NCBI GenBank assembly: GCA_965250265.1
Contig: CBDFNO010000015.1
Location: 434,001-498,000 of the forward strand
Origin: PRS1 sp965250265
GTDB taxonomy: Bacteria > Bacteroidota > Bacteroidia > Flavobacteriales > Flavobacteriaceae
Direction of reading: 5' to 3'
DNA length: 64,000 nucleotides
Shown: one piece after another, positions 14,527 through 24,571 of the stretch
Numbering within the stretch: the first letter of the stretch is position 1
Layout: each line of letters begins with the position of its first letter
The notes under the pieces: generated by a model
What the model saw: only the letters and a program-made list of their open reading frames with translations
Told to the model about the DNA's origin: nothing
Databases searched by the model: none
Position numbers and translations under genes: made by a program

Positions 14527-17500
14527 ATGTACTTAATTTTTGATACTGAAACTACTGGATTGCCTAAACGCTGGAATGCTCCAATTACTGATACTAATAA
14601 TTGGCCTCGATGTATTCAAATAGCTTGGCAATTACATGACGATTTGGGAAATTTAATCGAGCATCAAGATTATTTAGTACAACCAGAAGGGTTTAACATT
14701 CCGTATGATGCTGAAAAAATTCATGGTATTTCTACCGAATTAGCACATGAGAAAGGTGTTCCTTTGAATGATGTTTTAGTAAGATTTAATGAAGCATTAA
14801 ACAAAACCAAGTTTGTTGTTGGACAAAACGTAAAGTTTGACCTCAACATTATGGGTTGCGAATTTGTTAGAGAAAACATTGCTAACCAACTTCAAGAATT
14901 TTCAGTTTTAGATACTTGTACCGAACATACTGCTGCTTTGTGTAAACTACCTGGAGGTCGTTATGGTAAATTTAAATTGCCAACACTTTCAGAATTACAT
15001 CAATTTTTATTTGATAAGGGTTTTGCTGAAGCTCATAATGCTACTGCTGATGTTGAAGCTACTACGCGTTGTTTCTTCGAACTCATAAGAAGAGAAGAAT
15101 TCACAAAAGAACAGTTAGATGTTCAGCCAGATTATTTTAAAAACTTTTCTGAAGCTAATCCTAAAGAAATTCAACTTATAGGATTAAAGCATATTAATCT
15201 AAAAAAGGAAAGCGAAAAGATAAATGCAAGACTTCAAAAAGAACAAGCAAGCGATGTTTCGGTTGAAGTAGAAAATGAAAATATTTCAGAATTAATAGAT
15301 GCTGATTTTATGCATTTACATAACCATTCGCAATTTTCTGTATTACAATCAACCATCAGCATAAAAAATTTAGTATTTGCTGCTGCAGAAAAACAAATGA
15401 AAGCCGTTGCGCTTACAGATCATGCAAATATGATGGGAGCTTTTCATTTTATTAAAGCAATAAACAATCATAACAAATCTGTAAAAATAAAAAATAAAGA
15501 AGCTTCAGATAAAGGGGAAATGCAAACCTTAAAAGAAATAAAACCTATATTAGGCTGTGAGTTTTTTGTGTGTGAAAATCATTCAGATAAAAGCCACAAA
15601 GACAATGGATATCAAATTGTTTTATTAGCAAAAACTAAAAAAGGCTATCATAATTTGGCGAAATTATCTTCTCATGCCTATACTGACGGGTTTTATTATG
15701 TGCCTCGAATAGACAGAAAACTCATCGAGCAATACAAAGAAGACCTTATAGTTTTAACTGGAAACATTTATGGAGAAGTCCCTAGCAAAGTTTTAAATAT
15801 TGGTGAAAAACAAGCTATAGAAGCTCTACTTTGGTGGAAAGAACAATTTGGTGACGATTTATATATCGAGTTAATGCGGCACAATCAAGAAGATGAAAAT
15901 CGCATAAATCCAACTTTAATAAAATTTTCAAAAGAACATAATATTAAGCTTGTCGCAACTAATAACACTTATTATGTAAATCAGGAAGATGCTAATGCAC
16001 ACGATATTTTATTATGTGTAAAAGAAGGCGAAAAACAAGCTACGCCAATTGGAAGAGGTCGTGGTTATCGTTATGGCTTACCAAATCAGGAGTATTATTT
16101 TAAGTCTTCGGACGAAATGAAAACGTTATTCAAAGATATTCCTCAATCCATTTCTAATATTCAAGAAATTGTAGATAAAATTGAAACTTATCAATTAAGA
16201 CGTGATGTATTACTTCCAAAATTCGATATTCCTAAAAACTTTGAAAATGAAGATTCCTATTTAAAACACATCACTTTTGAAGGAGCAAAAAAACGTTATG
16301 ACAAAATTACTCCAGATCTTCAAGAGCGTATTGATTTCGAGTTGGACGTTATAAAAAATACAGGATATCCAGGTTATTTTTTAATTGTAGAAGATTTTAT
16401 TCGTGAAGCACGAAACATGGATGTTTCTGTTGGTCCTGGACGTGGTTCAGCCGCTGGTTCCGTTGTTGCTTATTGTCTTTGGATTACCAATATTGATCCT
16501 CTAAAATACGATTTACTCTTTGAGCGTTTTTTGAATCCAGATCGTGTGAGTATGCCAGATATTGATATCGATTTTGATGACGAAGGTCGTGGGAAGGTCA
16601 TGGATTATGTCATTAATAAATATGGCAGTAAACAGGTAGCTCAAATTATTACTTACGGAACAATGGCAGCTAAATCGGCTATTCGAGATACTGCCAGAGT
16701 ATTGGATTTACCACTTAATGAAGCTGACCGAATTGCAAAATTAATTCCTACGATGTCCAAACTCGGAAAGATTTTTGGGTATGATGAAAAAGAATTACGA
16801 AATAAATTTAGAGCCGAAGATTTAGATAAAGTGAATCAGCTTTTAAATATTGCGGATGGTGAAGATTTAGAGGCCGAAACCATAAATCAAGCACGGAAAC
16901 TTGAAGGTTCGGTTCGTAACACAGGAACACATGCTTGTGGAGTTATAATTACTCCTGATGATATTACCAATTTTGTGCCTGTCGCAACTGCTAAAGATTC
17001 CGACTTGTATGTCACCCAGTTTGATAATTCAGTAGTTGAAGATGCAGGATTACTTAAAATGGATTTTCTAGGATTAAAAACATTAACCTTAATTAAGGAT
17101 ACTGTAAAAATTGTAAAAGCAAAGCATAATATTCAACTAGATCCTGATAATTTCCCTTTAGATGATGATAAGACATTTGATCTGTTTCAAAAAGGAGAAA
17201 CTATTGGCATTTTTCAATATGAATCTGCTGGAATGCAAAAACATTTAAAAGACTTAAAACCATCTGTTTTTGACGATCTTATTGCCATGAATGCCTTATA
17301 TCGTCCTGGACCAATGGAGTATATTCCGAGTTTTATTAGACGTAAAAATGGTGACGAAGAGATTGTTTACGACCTTCCTATTATGGAAGAAAGTCTTAAA
17401 GAAACTTATGGTATTACAGTCTATCAGGAGCAAGTGATGTTATTATCTCAAAAATTGGCGAATTTCTCTAAAGGTGATGCAGATGTGTTGCGCAAAGCGA

Positions 17501-18879
17501 TGGGTAAAAAGATCTTCGCATTGCTTGAAAAACTAAAACCACAGTTTTTAGATGGTGGAGAATCAAATGGTCATCCAAGAGAAATTTTAGAGAAAATTTG
17601 GAAAGATTGGGAAGCTTTTGCTAGTTACGCTTTTAACAAATCCCATTCAACTTGTTATGCTTGGATTGCTTACCAAACAGCATACTTAAAAGCACATTAT
17701 CCTGCTGAATATATGGCAGCTGTTCTTTCTAATAATATGAACGACATAAAATCTGTGACTTTCTTTATGGAAGAATGTAAACGTATGCGTTTAAAAGTAC
17801 TTGGTCCAGATGTTAACGAATCGTATTATAAATTTTCTGTAAATAAAGACAATGCTGTTCGGTTTGGTATGGGAGCAATAAAAGGTGTTGGTCATGGTGC
17901 AGTAAAAACTATAGTAAACAACAGAAAAAAAGACGGTAATTACAATTCTATTTTCGATGTAACTAAACGTGTAGATTTAAGAGCAGCCAATAAAAAAGCC
18001 TTTGAAAATCTAGCACTTGCTGGTGGATTTGATTGTTTTACAAATACACATCGTGCTCAATATTTTCTTAAGGAAGGTGATGATATTACCTTTTTAGAAA
18101 AAGCTATACGTTACGGTAGCAAACATCAAGAAAACGAAAATTCTGCACAAGTAAGTTTATTTGGCGATTCCAGCGATGTTCAAATTTCTGAACCACAAGT
18201 GCCTCCTTGTGAAGAATGGGGAACAATGAAAAAACTAGCTCAAGAAAAAGAGGTTGTTGGCATTTATATTTCTGGTCATCCTCTTGACGATTTTAAAACC
18301 GAAATGCATACGTTTTGCAATGCAACAGTTGCAATGTTTAACGATTTAGAAGTTTCTATAAATAGAGAAATGACGTTTGGTGGTGTTGTGACTGATGTAC
18401 AACATCGTATTAGCAGACAAGGAAAAGGTTGGGCTTTATTTACGGTTGATGATTATACAGACGGTTTTGAATTCAGGATTTTTGGTGAAGAATATTTAAA
18501 ATATCGTCACTTTTTAATGAAAAACAACTTTATTTATGTTCGCGCTTTTATAAGAGAAGGTTGGACAAATAGAGACACCGGAAAGAAAGGTGATCCACGA
18601 CTACAATTTAATAGCTTCCAATTGTTACACGATGTTATGGATACAATGGCGAAAAAATTATCCATTCAATTAAATATTGACGATTTAAAGGAAGAAAGAA
18701 TTACAACTATTAAAGATTTGTTACACATGCATAAAGGCAAGCATCATTTAAATTTTGTGGTATATGATAATGACGAAAGTATTAAACTTCAAATGCCAAG
18801 TCGAAAACAAAAAGTAAAGATTTCACAAGAGCTACTAGACGAATTGACAGAACAAGAAGTGCATTATAAGTTGAATTGA
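14527..18879 (+). CDS. dnaE: DNA polymerase III alpha with fused proofreading exonuclease
   Basis: This 1450-residue replicative polymerase starts with a DEDDh exonuclease (DTE at 6-8, Asp105 in VGQNVKFD, His170 and Asp175 in HNATADVEA). After it come a PHP domain (HLHNH about 263-267), the palm with PDIDIDFDD (677-685, catalytic Asp residues), thumb and fingers, a helix-hairpin-helix region (about 1150-1190) and a C-terminal OB fold (GGVVTDVQHRI). Fusion of the epsilon-type exonuclease to DnaE is the usual Bacteroidota arrangement, so a separate DnaQ is not required. The gene is transcribed away from rpsP. It ends 1 base before a small membrane ORF. Confidence 0.97.
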   Translation: MYLIFDTETTGLPKRWNAPITDTNNWPRCIQIAWQLHDDLGNLIEHQDYLVQPEGFNIPYDAEKIHGISTELAHEKGVPLNDVLVRFNEALNKTKFVVGQNVKFDLNIMGCEFVRENIANQLQEFSVLDTCTEHTAALCKLPGGRYGKFKLPTLSELHQFLFDKGFAEAHNATADVEATTRCFFELIRREEFTKEQLDVQPDYFKNFSEANPKEIQLIGLKHINLKKESEKINARLQKEQASDVSVEVENENISELIDADFMHLHNHSQFSVLQSTISIKNLVFAAAEKQMKAVALTDHANMMGAFHFIKAINNHNKSVKIKNKEASDKGEMQTLKEIKPILGCEFFVCENHSDKSHKDNGYQIVLLAKTKKGYHNLAKLSSHAYTDGFYYVPRIDRKLIEQYKEDLIVLTGNIYGEVPSKVLNIGEKQAIEALLWWKEQFGDDLYIELMRHNQEDENRINPTLIKFSKEHNIKLVATNNTYYVNQEDANAHDILLCVKEGEKQATPIGRGRGYRYGLPNQEYYFKSSDEMKTLFKDIPQSISNIQEIVDKIETYQLRRDVLLPKFDIPKNFENEDSYLKHITFEGAKKRYDKITPDLQERIDFELDVIKNTGYPGYFLIVEDFIREARNMDVSVGPGRGSAAGSVVAYCLWITNIDPLKYDLLFERFLNPDRVSMPDIDIDFDDEGRGKVMDYVINKYGSKQVAQIITYGTMAAKSAIRDTARVLDLPLNEADRIAKLIPTMSKLGKIFGYDEKELRNKFRAEDLDKVNQLLNIADGEDLEAETINQARKLEGSVRNTGTHACGVIITPDDITNFVPVATAKDSDLYVTQFDNSVVEDAGLLKMDFLGLKTLTLIKDTVKIVKAKHNIQLDPDNFPLDDDKTFDLFQKGETIGIFQYESAGMQKHLKDLKPSVFDDLIAMNALYRPGPMEYIPSFIRRKNGDEEIVYDLPIMEESLKETYGITVYQEQVMLLSQKLANFSKGDADVLRKAMGKKIFALLEKLKPQFLDGGESNGHPREILEKIWKDWEAFASYAFNKSHSTCYAWIAYQTAYLKAHYPAEYMAAVLSNNMNDIKSVTFFMEECKRMRLKVLGPDVNESYYKFSVNKDNAVRFGMGAIKGVGHGAVKTIVNNRKKDGNYNSIFDVTKRVDLRAANKKAFENLALAGGFDCFTNTHRAQYFLKEGDDITFLEKAIRYGSKHQENENSAQVSLFGDSSDVQISEPQVPPCEEWGTMKKLAQEKEVVGIYISGHPLDDFKTEMHTFCNATVAMFNDLEVSINREMTFGGVVTDVQHRISRQGKGWALFTVDDYTDGFEFRIFGEEYLKYRHFLMKNNFIYVRAFIREGWTNRDTGKKGDPRLQFNSFQLLHDVMDTMAKKLSIQLNIDDLKEERITTIKDLLHMHKGKHHLNFVVYDNDESIKLQMPSRKQKVKISQELLDELTEQEVHYKLN

Positions 18880-18886
18880 TTTGACT

Positions 18887-19108
18887 ATGAGTTTTAAGAA
18901 AATAATTGTTATTCATATTCTTATATTTTTAGTGTTAGAATTAATCTTTTTCTTACTTTCTGAAACATTAATAAAAATATTAGTCCCTGAAATTCATAAT
19001 GTTATATTTTGGCTTTATCTACTTTTGTTTGGAACTATTATAGTTTTTGTTTTATTATTAATTTCTTTAATTATTTGTTTTAAATTCAGAAGAAAAATTA
19101 TAAAGTGA
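18887..19108 (+). CDS. Small two-helix membrane protein, unknown
   Basis: From ATG 18887 this is a 73-residue protein; a TTG two codons upstream is also possible. Two hydrophobic segments (about residues 5-27 and 37-63) are followed by the basic tail KFRRKIIK. I recognise no family. It begins 7 bases after the dnaE stop, and its stop codon overlaps the GTG start of the next gene, so it is wedged in a tight co-directional row. That spacing is the main support for it being a real gene. Confidence 0.5.
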   Translation: MSFKKIIVIHILIFLVLELIFFLLSETLIKILVPEIHNVIFWLYLLLFGTIIVFVLLLISLIICFKFRRKIIK

Positions 19109-19617
19109 CATTCCCAATTTTAACAACAGACCGATTGTTATTAAGGCAGCTTAAAACTACAGACGATCAAGCAATTTTTAGAATTAGGTCAAATGAAGTT
19201 GTATATAAATACATTGCAAAAACTACTCAAAAAAATATAAAAGAAGCACAAACATTTATTATAAAAACCAATAAAGGAATTGCAAAAGGAGAATTTATGT
19301 ATTGGGGAATTGTCTTAAAAGCTTCTCAAGAACTTGTTGGCACAATTTGTTTGTGGAATTTCTCAAAAGATAAGTTAATTGCTGAAATAGGTTATGAACT
19401 CTATCCAGATTACCATAAAAAAGGGATAATGAATGAAGCTTTATGTAAAATCATCGGATTTGGATTTGAAGTTTTAAATTTAAAATCTATTGAAGCTTTT
19501 ACACATAAAGAAAATAAAGCCTCTAAAGCTCTTTTGATTAAACATAATTTTGTATTAGACCCAAATAGAAAGGATGATAGATTCCCAAATAATATTATTT
19601 ATAAGCTCTCAAAGTAG
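19105..19617 (+). CDS. GNAT N-acetyltransferase, RimJ/RimL-like
   Basis: This 170-residue GNAT starts at GTG 19105, which overlaps the preceding stop as GTGA. The family opening FPILTTDRLLLRQL is followed by the AEIGYELYPDYHKKGIMNEAL acetyl-CoA loop, and then the IEAFTHKENKASKALLIKHNF segment typical of the ribosomal-protein-alanine acetyltransferase branch. The acceptor could be a ribosomal protein, another protein N-terminus or a small amine. There is no ATG near the start, so GTG is chosen to keep the full N-terminal strand. Confidence 0.85.
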   Translation: MTFPILTTDRLLLRQLKTTDDQAIFRIRSNEVVYKYIAKTTQKNIKEAQTFIIKTNKGIAKGEFMYWGIVLKASQELVGTICLWNFSKDKLIAEIGYELYPDYHKKGIMNEALCKIIGFGFEVLNLKSIEAFTHKENKASKALLIKHNFVLDPNRKDDRFPNNIIYKLSK

Positions 19618-19620
19618 TTT

Positions 19621-20091
19621 TTAAATCTTGATCTGTCGGTCTATTTGCTGCTCGAGAGAAATAAATGTTTCAGTTCTAGAAACTCCTTTTATAGATTGTA
19701 TTTCTTTATTTAAGAGGTTCATTAAATGCTCGTTATCTTTACACAGCACTTTTATTAAGATACTCCAATTTCCAGTTGTATAATGACATTCTATTACTTC
19801 TGGTATTTTTTTTAGTTGCTTAACTGCTTGTGGATTGCTAACAGCTTTTTCTAAAAATATACCAATAAAAGCCATTGTAGTATAGCCTAATACTTTTGTG
19901 TTTAAAATAAATTTTGAGCCAGAGATCAATTTAGAATTTTCAAGTTTACGCAATCGTTGATGAATTGCTGCTCCCGAAATACCAACCTGACGAGCAATTT
20001 TAAGTATTGGAGTTCTTGCATCTTGCATTAGCTCACGAAGTATCATTTTATCAATTCCATCTATCTGAATACTCTGATTTATAACTTTCAT
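19621..20091 (-). CDS. Lrp/AsnC-family transcription regulator
   Basis: This 156-residue protein has an N-terminal winged helix (about 10-65, with ILRELMQDARTPILKIARQVGISGAAIHQRL) and a C-terminal RAM ligand-binding domain (about 70-150, TTGNWSILIKV). Lrp-type regulators sense amino acids. The next gene upstream on the same strand is saccharopine dehydrogenase, so control of lysine degradation is a reasonable guess. The 123-base gap between them could hold the operator. It converges on the GNAT gene 3 bases away. Confidence 0.9.
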   Translation of the reverse strand: MKVINQSIQIDGIDKMILRELMQDARTPILKIARQVGISGAAIHQRLRKLENSKLISGSKFILNTKVLGYTTMAFIGIFLEKAVSNPQAVKQLKKIPEVIECHYTTGNWSILIKVLCKDNEHLMNLLNKEIQSIKGVSRTETFISLEQQIDRQIKI

Positions 20092-20214
20092 AATTAATTT
20101 CGTTTAAAATTAAAACATAAAAGTACATAAAAGATATTTAACTGTAATTAAAATATATAAAATAGAGTCATTTAGGTCAAAAATTACACTTTTCTATAGT
20201 TTTTATTAGAAATA

Positions 20215-21579
20215 TTAATTGTTTAGTAAATTATAACCTAAATATGGAACATTTTTTTCAACGAAAGAAATTCCATAGGTTTCTAACTCTTTTAAAATAG
20301 GGGTATATACTTCTTTGGAAATCGGAATTTGAACACCTGGAGTTTTAATCTTTCCATTTAAAATAGATAGAGTAGCAATAGCAACAGGTAAGCCGACAGT
20401 TTTTGCCATTGCTGTATAGGATTGATCTTGACCAATGGTAACCATTGTAGCATCAATTTGATATGTTTTACCATCCAACTCATAACCAAACTTATGATAC
20501 ATCACAATCATATCTTTATCTTCTTGTTTAAGTGTCCAAGTATCCAATAATATTTTTTGTAAAATTTGAGCAGGAGTTGCTTTTTTAAGTGCTACTTTTT
20601 TTGTTGAACTAAAAATATCAAGTTCTTCAAGCTTATCCCAAACAATGTCGTCTTGATCGATTTTTAAACTATGCCTAAATTTTAATTCGACAGAGTCAGT
20701 CGGACTGTAAGGCAAAAAGGTATTTACAAAATCACGGTAACTCATGTTTTCACTGTCATCAATTGTATAGCTATCGTCTGTCATTCCTAGTTGTACAAAA
20801 ATATTCCAAGCACGACTAAAACCCACGCGACGCATGGTTCCTCTATATAACGTTTTTATATTATTGAGACCATAAGCACTTTGATATTTGAGGGAATCTC
20901 TGTTTGCGTATCCTTCAAATCTACCATAGCCTTCAATCTCCAAAAATTCGGTACGCCTAAACAATCTATTATAAGGAATGTATTTATATTTGCCTTCTTG
21001 TAAAAATTTTGCTGCACCACCTTGTCCAGCTACTACTACGTTTCTGGGATTCCAGGTAAACTTATAATTCCAAAGATTATTATCACTTTCTGGAGCCACT
21101 AATCCTCCTGTGAAGGATTCAAACAATATAATTTTGCCGCCTTTATCTCGAATGCTATCTAGAACTTTCATTGCACTCATATGGTCAATACCAGGATCAA
21201 CACCAATCTCATTCATAAAAATGAGTCCTTTTTCTTTAGCTTCTTTGTCTAAAGCTTGCATTTCCAGACTTACATACGATGCAGTCACCATATCCTTATT
21301 ATAAGAAATACAATTTTTAGCGACCTCAATATGAAAACGAGCAGGTAGCATTGACACTACGATATCTGCATTTTTTATAGCTTCAATTCTTGAGTTTTTA
21401 TCAAAAACATCGAGGAGAATAGTCTCAGCATTCTCACGATTCCCTATTAAACTTTTGGCATTCTCAATATTAATATCACCAATAGTAATATGTAAATTTT
21501 CAGATTCAGACTTTTCTAAAAAATATTTAATGAGATAAGATGAAGATTTCCCAGAACCGATAACTAAAATCTTTCGCAT
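20215..21579 (-). CDS. Saccharopine dehydrogenase family protein
   Basis: The likely start is the internal ATG at 21579, where the Rossmann motif ILVIGSGKSSSYLIKYFLE begins; a longer frame reaches 21645 but adds no homologous residues. The result is 454 residues, with an N-terminal NAD(P)-binding domain and an ENEIGVDPGIDHMSAM-type saccharopine-binding region (about 120-150). The Lys9-type reaction splits saccharopine to aminoadipate semialdehyde and glutamate. With the glutaryl-CoA dehydrogenase at 8.7 kb it suggests a saccharopine route for lysine breakdown. A homospermidine or carboxynorspermidine relative cannot be fully excluded. Lrp lies downstream on the same strand. Confidence 0.82.
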   Translation of the reverse strand: MRKILVIGSGKSSSYLIKYFLEKSESENLHITIGDINIENAKSLIGNRENAETILLDVFDKNSRIEAIKNADIVVSMLPARFHIEVAKNCISYNKDMVTASYVSLEMQALDKEAKEKGLIFMNEIGVDPGIDHMSAMKVLDSIRDKGGKIILFESFTGGLVAPESDNNLWNYKFTWNPRNVVVAGQGGAAKFLQEGKYKYIPYNRLFRRTEFLEIEGYGRFEGYANRDSLKYQSAYGLNNIKTLYRGTMRRVGFSRAWNIFVQLGMTDDSYTIDDSENMSYRDFVNTFLPYSPTDSVELKFRHSLKIDQDDIVWDKLEELDIFSSTKKVALKKATPAQILQKILLDTWTLKQEDKDMIVMYHKFGYELDGKTYQIDATMVTIGQDQSYTAMAKTVGLPVAIATLSILNGKIKTPGVQIPISKEVYTPILKELETYGISFVEKNVPYLGYNLLNN

Positions 21580-21658
21580 AGTGAGATTTGTTAAGTAATT
21601 TTGTTTGCACGAATTTAATAAAATGTTACTGTTATTAAAACTCAAAATATAAAATTAT

Positions 21659-22048
21659 ATGAACAAAAAAATATTAGTTACTGCTTCACTTTTTGGATTG
21701 CTAAGTATTGCTTTTGGAGCTTTTGGGGCGCATGGTTTAAAGACTTTAATTTCAACTGAAGCTCTACAAACCTTTGAAACTGGAGTACGCTATCAAATGT
21801 ATCATGCTCTTGTGCTTTTATTTGTTGGTAGCACTACATTGATTCGACTAAAAACAAAAAAGATAGTATTCTATTTAGTGATTTTTGGAATACTTCTTTT
21901 TTCAGGTTCAATCTATGGTTTAGCTACAAATACTATTACAAGTTTTGACTTTAAAACCATAGGATTTATTACACCAATAGGTGGATTATTTCTTATTGTT
22001 TCTTGGATACTGTTGTTGATAAGCTTTATTAAAATGAAATCTAAATAA
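21659..22048 (+). CDS. DUF423 membrane protein
   Basis: This 129-residue protein has four transmembrane helices. The family hallmarks are FGAFGAHGLK (about 20-29), RYQMYHALVLL (about 44-54) and a FSGSIYGLA segment. DUF423 (YgdD) proteins are small inner-membrane proteins of unknown function that are found widely. It is divergent from the saccharopine dehydrogenase gene and is followed by pckA 66 bases later. The pckA promoter box lies in that gap, so pckA need not depend on it. Confidence 0.88.
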   Translation: MNKKILVTASLFGLLSIAFGAFGAHGLKTLISTEALQTFETGVRYQMYHALVLLFVGSTTLIRLKTKKIVFYLVIFGILLFSGSIYGLATNTITSFDFKTIGFITPIGGLFLIVSWILLLISFIKMKSK

Positions 22049-22082
22049 TCATTTTTATAAATGTTATCTTTAAAATAATGTT

Positions 22083-22090
22083 TAGTTTTG
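22083..22090 (+). promoter_or_regulatory. Candidate -7 box of pckA
   Basis: TAGTTTTG matches TAnnTTTG and lies 24 bases before ATG 22115. No clear TTG sits at the proper distance upstream (the nearest match is TTA), so support is partial. Confidence 0.35.
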
Positions 22091-22114
22091 TACTATAAAA
22101 CAAATTGAATTATT

Positions 22115-23731
22115 ATGGTAGATTATAACCAAACTACGAAATCGATTTCGTTGGAACAGTATGGTATTAATAATGCTAAAGTAAATTATCAATTATCTCC
22201 TCAACAACTTCATGATATAACAATCGCAAAAGGACAAGGCATTGAATCTTCTTCTGGAGCATTGGCTGTAAATACAGGTGAATTTACCGGACGTTCACCA
22301 ATGGATCGTTTTATCGTTAAGGACAGCATCACTAATGATAGAATTTGGTGGAGCAAAATTAATATTCCGTTTGAAAGTGATGCGTTTCAAAAATTGTATG
22401 ATAAAGTCGTTGACTATTTATCGAACAAAGAAATTTTTGTACGAGACAGTTATGTATGTGCAGATAGTAATTATAGAACAAATATTCGTGTAATAAATGA
22501 GTATCCTTGGAGTAACATGTTTGCTTATAATATGTTTTTACGTCCCACTGAAGAAGAATTAGAAACCTTTGAACCAGAATGGCTCGTTGTAAATGCTCCC
22601 GATTTCATGGCAATTCCGGATGAAGATAGTACACGACGACACAATTTTGCTATTTTAGATTTTACCAGAAAAATTGCTCTAATTGGAGGCACTGGTTATA
22701 CAGGAGAAATTAAAAAAGGGATTTTTTCAGCTTTAAACTTTATACTTCCTGTGTTTAAAAACACCTTGCCAATGCATTGTAGTGCAAATGTTGGTAAAGA
22801 AGGAGATACAGCAATTTTCTTCGGCTTATCAGGAACTGGTAAAACAACCCTTTCTACAGATCCAAACCGAAGTTTAATTGGTGATGATGAGCATGGCTGG
22901 ACTCAAGAAAATACTGTTTTTAACTTTGAAGGCGGCTGTTATGCTAAAGCTATTGACCTTTCTAGAGATAGTGAACCAGAAATATACGACGCCATTAAAA
23001 AAGGAGCTATCCTTGAAAATGTCATTATGGATGAAAATGGTGTTGTAGATTTTGAAGACACTTCCATAACACAAAACACTAGAGTTAGCTACCCTATTTA
23101 CCATATTGAAAATATTCAAAAACCGTCAATCGGTAAAAACACTAAAAACATCTTTTTTTTAACAGCAGACGCTTTTGGAGTATTACCTCCAATTTCTAAA
23201 TTAACTCCTAGTCAAGCTGCTTATCATTTTATTTCTGGATATACTGCTAAAGTAGCAGGCACAGAAGCCGGAGTTGTAGAGCCAGTACCTTCATTCTCAG
23301 CATGTTTTGGAGCTCCTTTTATGCCGTTACACCCAACAAGATATGCTGAAATGTTAAGTGAAAAAATGAAAGAATCTGGAGTCAATGTGTGGTTAGTAAA
23401 CACTGGTTGGACTGGAGGTTCTTATGGTGTTGGTACTAGAATGAAGTTAAAATATACTCGTGCCATGATAAATGCGGTATTAAATGGCGATTTAGGACTC
23501 TATACGTATGATGATTATCATTTACATTCGGTGTTTGGAGTTGCGCAACCAAGATCTTGTCCTGGAGTCCCTACGGATGTTTTAAGTCCAAAAACTGCAT
23601 GGAATAATGATGAAGCATATTATAAAACTGCCTTTAAACTTTCAAATGCATTTCGAGAAAATTTCAAAAAATTCGAATCTTATGCAAGTGAAGAAATAAG
23701 ACGAGGAGGACCACAACGGTATGCGTTTTAA
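22115..23731 (+). CDS. pckA: Phosphoenolpyruvate carboxykinase (ATP)
   Basis: This 538-residue enzyme carries the kinase-1a P-loop GLSGTGKTT (about 237-245), the metal site IGDDEHGW (about 255-262) and the substrate-binding FTGRSPMDRF near residue 62. The length matches the ATP-dependent family (about 530-540), not the longer GTP form. It converts oxaloacetate and ATP to phosphoenolpyruvate, CO2 and ADP, the entry step of gluconeogenesis. It has its own promoter-like box and a strong terminator, so it is likely a single-gene transcript. Confidence 0.97.
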   Translation: MVDYNQTTKSISLEQYGINNAKVNYQLSPQQLHDITIAKGQGIESSSGALAVNTGEFTGRSPMDRFIVKDSITNDRIWWSKINIPFESDAFQKLYDKVVDYLSNKEIFVRDSYVCADSNYRTNIRVINEYPWSNMFAYNMFLRPTEEELETFEPEWLVVNAPDFMAIPDEDSTRRHNFAILDFTRKIALIGGTGYTGEIKKGIFSALNFILPVFKNTLPMHCSANVGKEGDTAIFFGLSGTGKTTLSTDPNRSLIGDDEHGWTQENTVFNFEGGCYAKAIDLSRDSEPEIYDAIKKGAILENVIMDENGVVDFEDTSITQNTRVSYPIYHIENIQKPSIGKNTKNIFFLTADAFGVLPPISKLTPSQAAYHFISGYTAKVAGTEAGVVEPVPSFSACFGAPFMPLHPTRYAEMLSEKMKESGVNVWLVNTGWTGGSYGVGTRMKLKYTRAMINAVLNGDLGLYTYDDYHLHSVFGVAQPRSCPGVPTDVLSPKTAWNNDEAYYKTAFKLSNAFRENFKKFESYASEEIRRGGPQRYAF

Positions 23732-23733
23732 GT

Positions 23734-23768
23734 AAAAAGTGCGATTTAATAATTAAATCGCACTTTTT
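23734..23768. terminator. Strong bidirectional terminator between pckA and hemD
   Basis: Perfect 15-base arms (23734-23748 with 23754-23768) enclose a 5-base loop, with a T-run on the plus strand and a complementary A/T-rich tail on the minus strand. It lies 2 bases after the pckA stop and about 20 bases after the hemD stop on the other strand. Confidence 0.85.
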
Positions 23769-23788
23769 TTATAATCCTCTTTTTTGAT

Positions 23789-24541
23789 TTATTTTTTTTT
23801 TGTATTTGCTTTTTGAATATACTTTTCTAAAGCCATAGTCATGGAAGGTGTTTCTGGTGTCGGAGCTGAAATATCTACTCTTAAATGCCTACTTTCTACA
23901 GCTTTTATTGTAGTATTCCCAAAAACAGCTATGCGTGTATCGTTCTGCTTAAAATCGGGAAAATTATGAAATAATGAATCAATACCTGAAGGACTAAAAA
24001 ACACTAAAATATCATAGTAAACATTAGCCAGATCAGACAAATCACTAATTACTGTTTTATAGAATGTCGCTTGTTTCCAATTAACACCAAGAACATTTAA
24101 AATATTTGGAACTTCTGGTTTTAGTTTATCTGTACTTGGCAGTAAAAATGTTTCGTCTTTATATTTTTTTATTAAAGGGGAAAGTTCACTAAAAGTTCGT
24201 TTGCCAACATATATCTTACGCTTTCGGTACACCACATATTTTTGTAAATAAAATGCTACAGCTTCAGATTGACAGAAATATTTCAAAGTGTCTGGAACTT
24301 TAAAGCGCATTTCTTCTGCTACTCTAAAAAAGTGATCTACGGCATTTCTACTCGTAAGTATTATTGCTGTATAATTATTTAAATCTACTTTTTGTAATCT
24401 TATTTCTTTAGACGGAACGCCTTCAACATGTATAAAAGGTCTAAAATCAATTTTTACTTTTTGTTTTTGTTGAAGATCAAAATATGGAGAATTTTCTATT
24501 TTTGGTTCAGGTTGAGAAACTAATATTGTTTTCACTTTCAT
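23789..24541 (-). CDS. hemD: Uroporphyrinogen-III synthase
   Basis: This 250-residue protein has the two-domain HemD layout: an N-terminal alpha/beta half with AIILTSRNAVDHFF, and a C-terminal half with DILVFFSPSGIDSLF and AVFGNTTIKAV. It closes and inverts hydroxymethylbilane to uroporphyrinogen III in haem synthesis. HemD sequences are weakly conserved, so the call rests mainly on the SPSG and TSRNAV motifs and on the neighbouring DUF4271 gene 30 bases upstream, a pairing typical of Bacteroidota. Confidence 0.86.
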   Translation of the reverse strand: MKVKTILVSQPEPKIENSPYFDLQQKQKVKIDFRPFIHVEGVPSKEIRLQKVDLNNYTAIILTSRNAVDHFFRVAEEMRFKVPDTLKYFCQSEAVAFYLQKYVVYRKRKIYVGKRTFSELSPLIKKYKDETFLLPSTDKLKPEVPNILNVLGVNWKQATFYKTVISDLSDLANVYYDILVFFSPSGIDSLFHNFPDFKQNDTRIAVFGNTTIKAVESRHLRVDISAPTPETPSMTMALEKYIQKANTKKK

Positions 24542-24571
24542 AACTCGACTTGTTGTTTCCTCTTGTTAACG

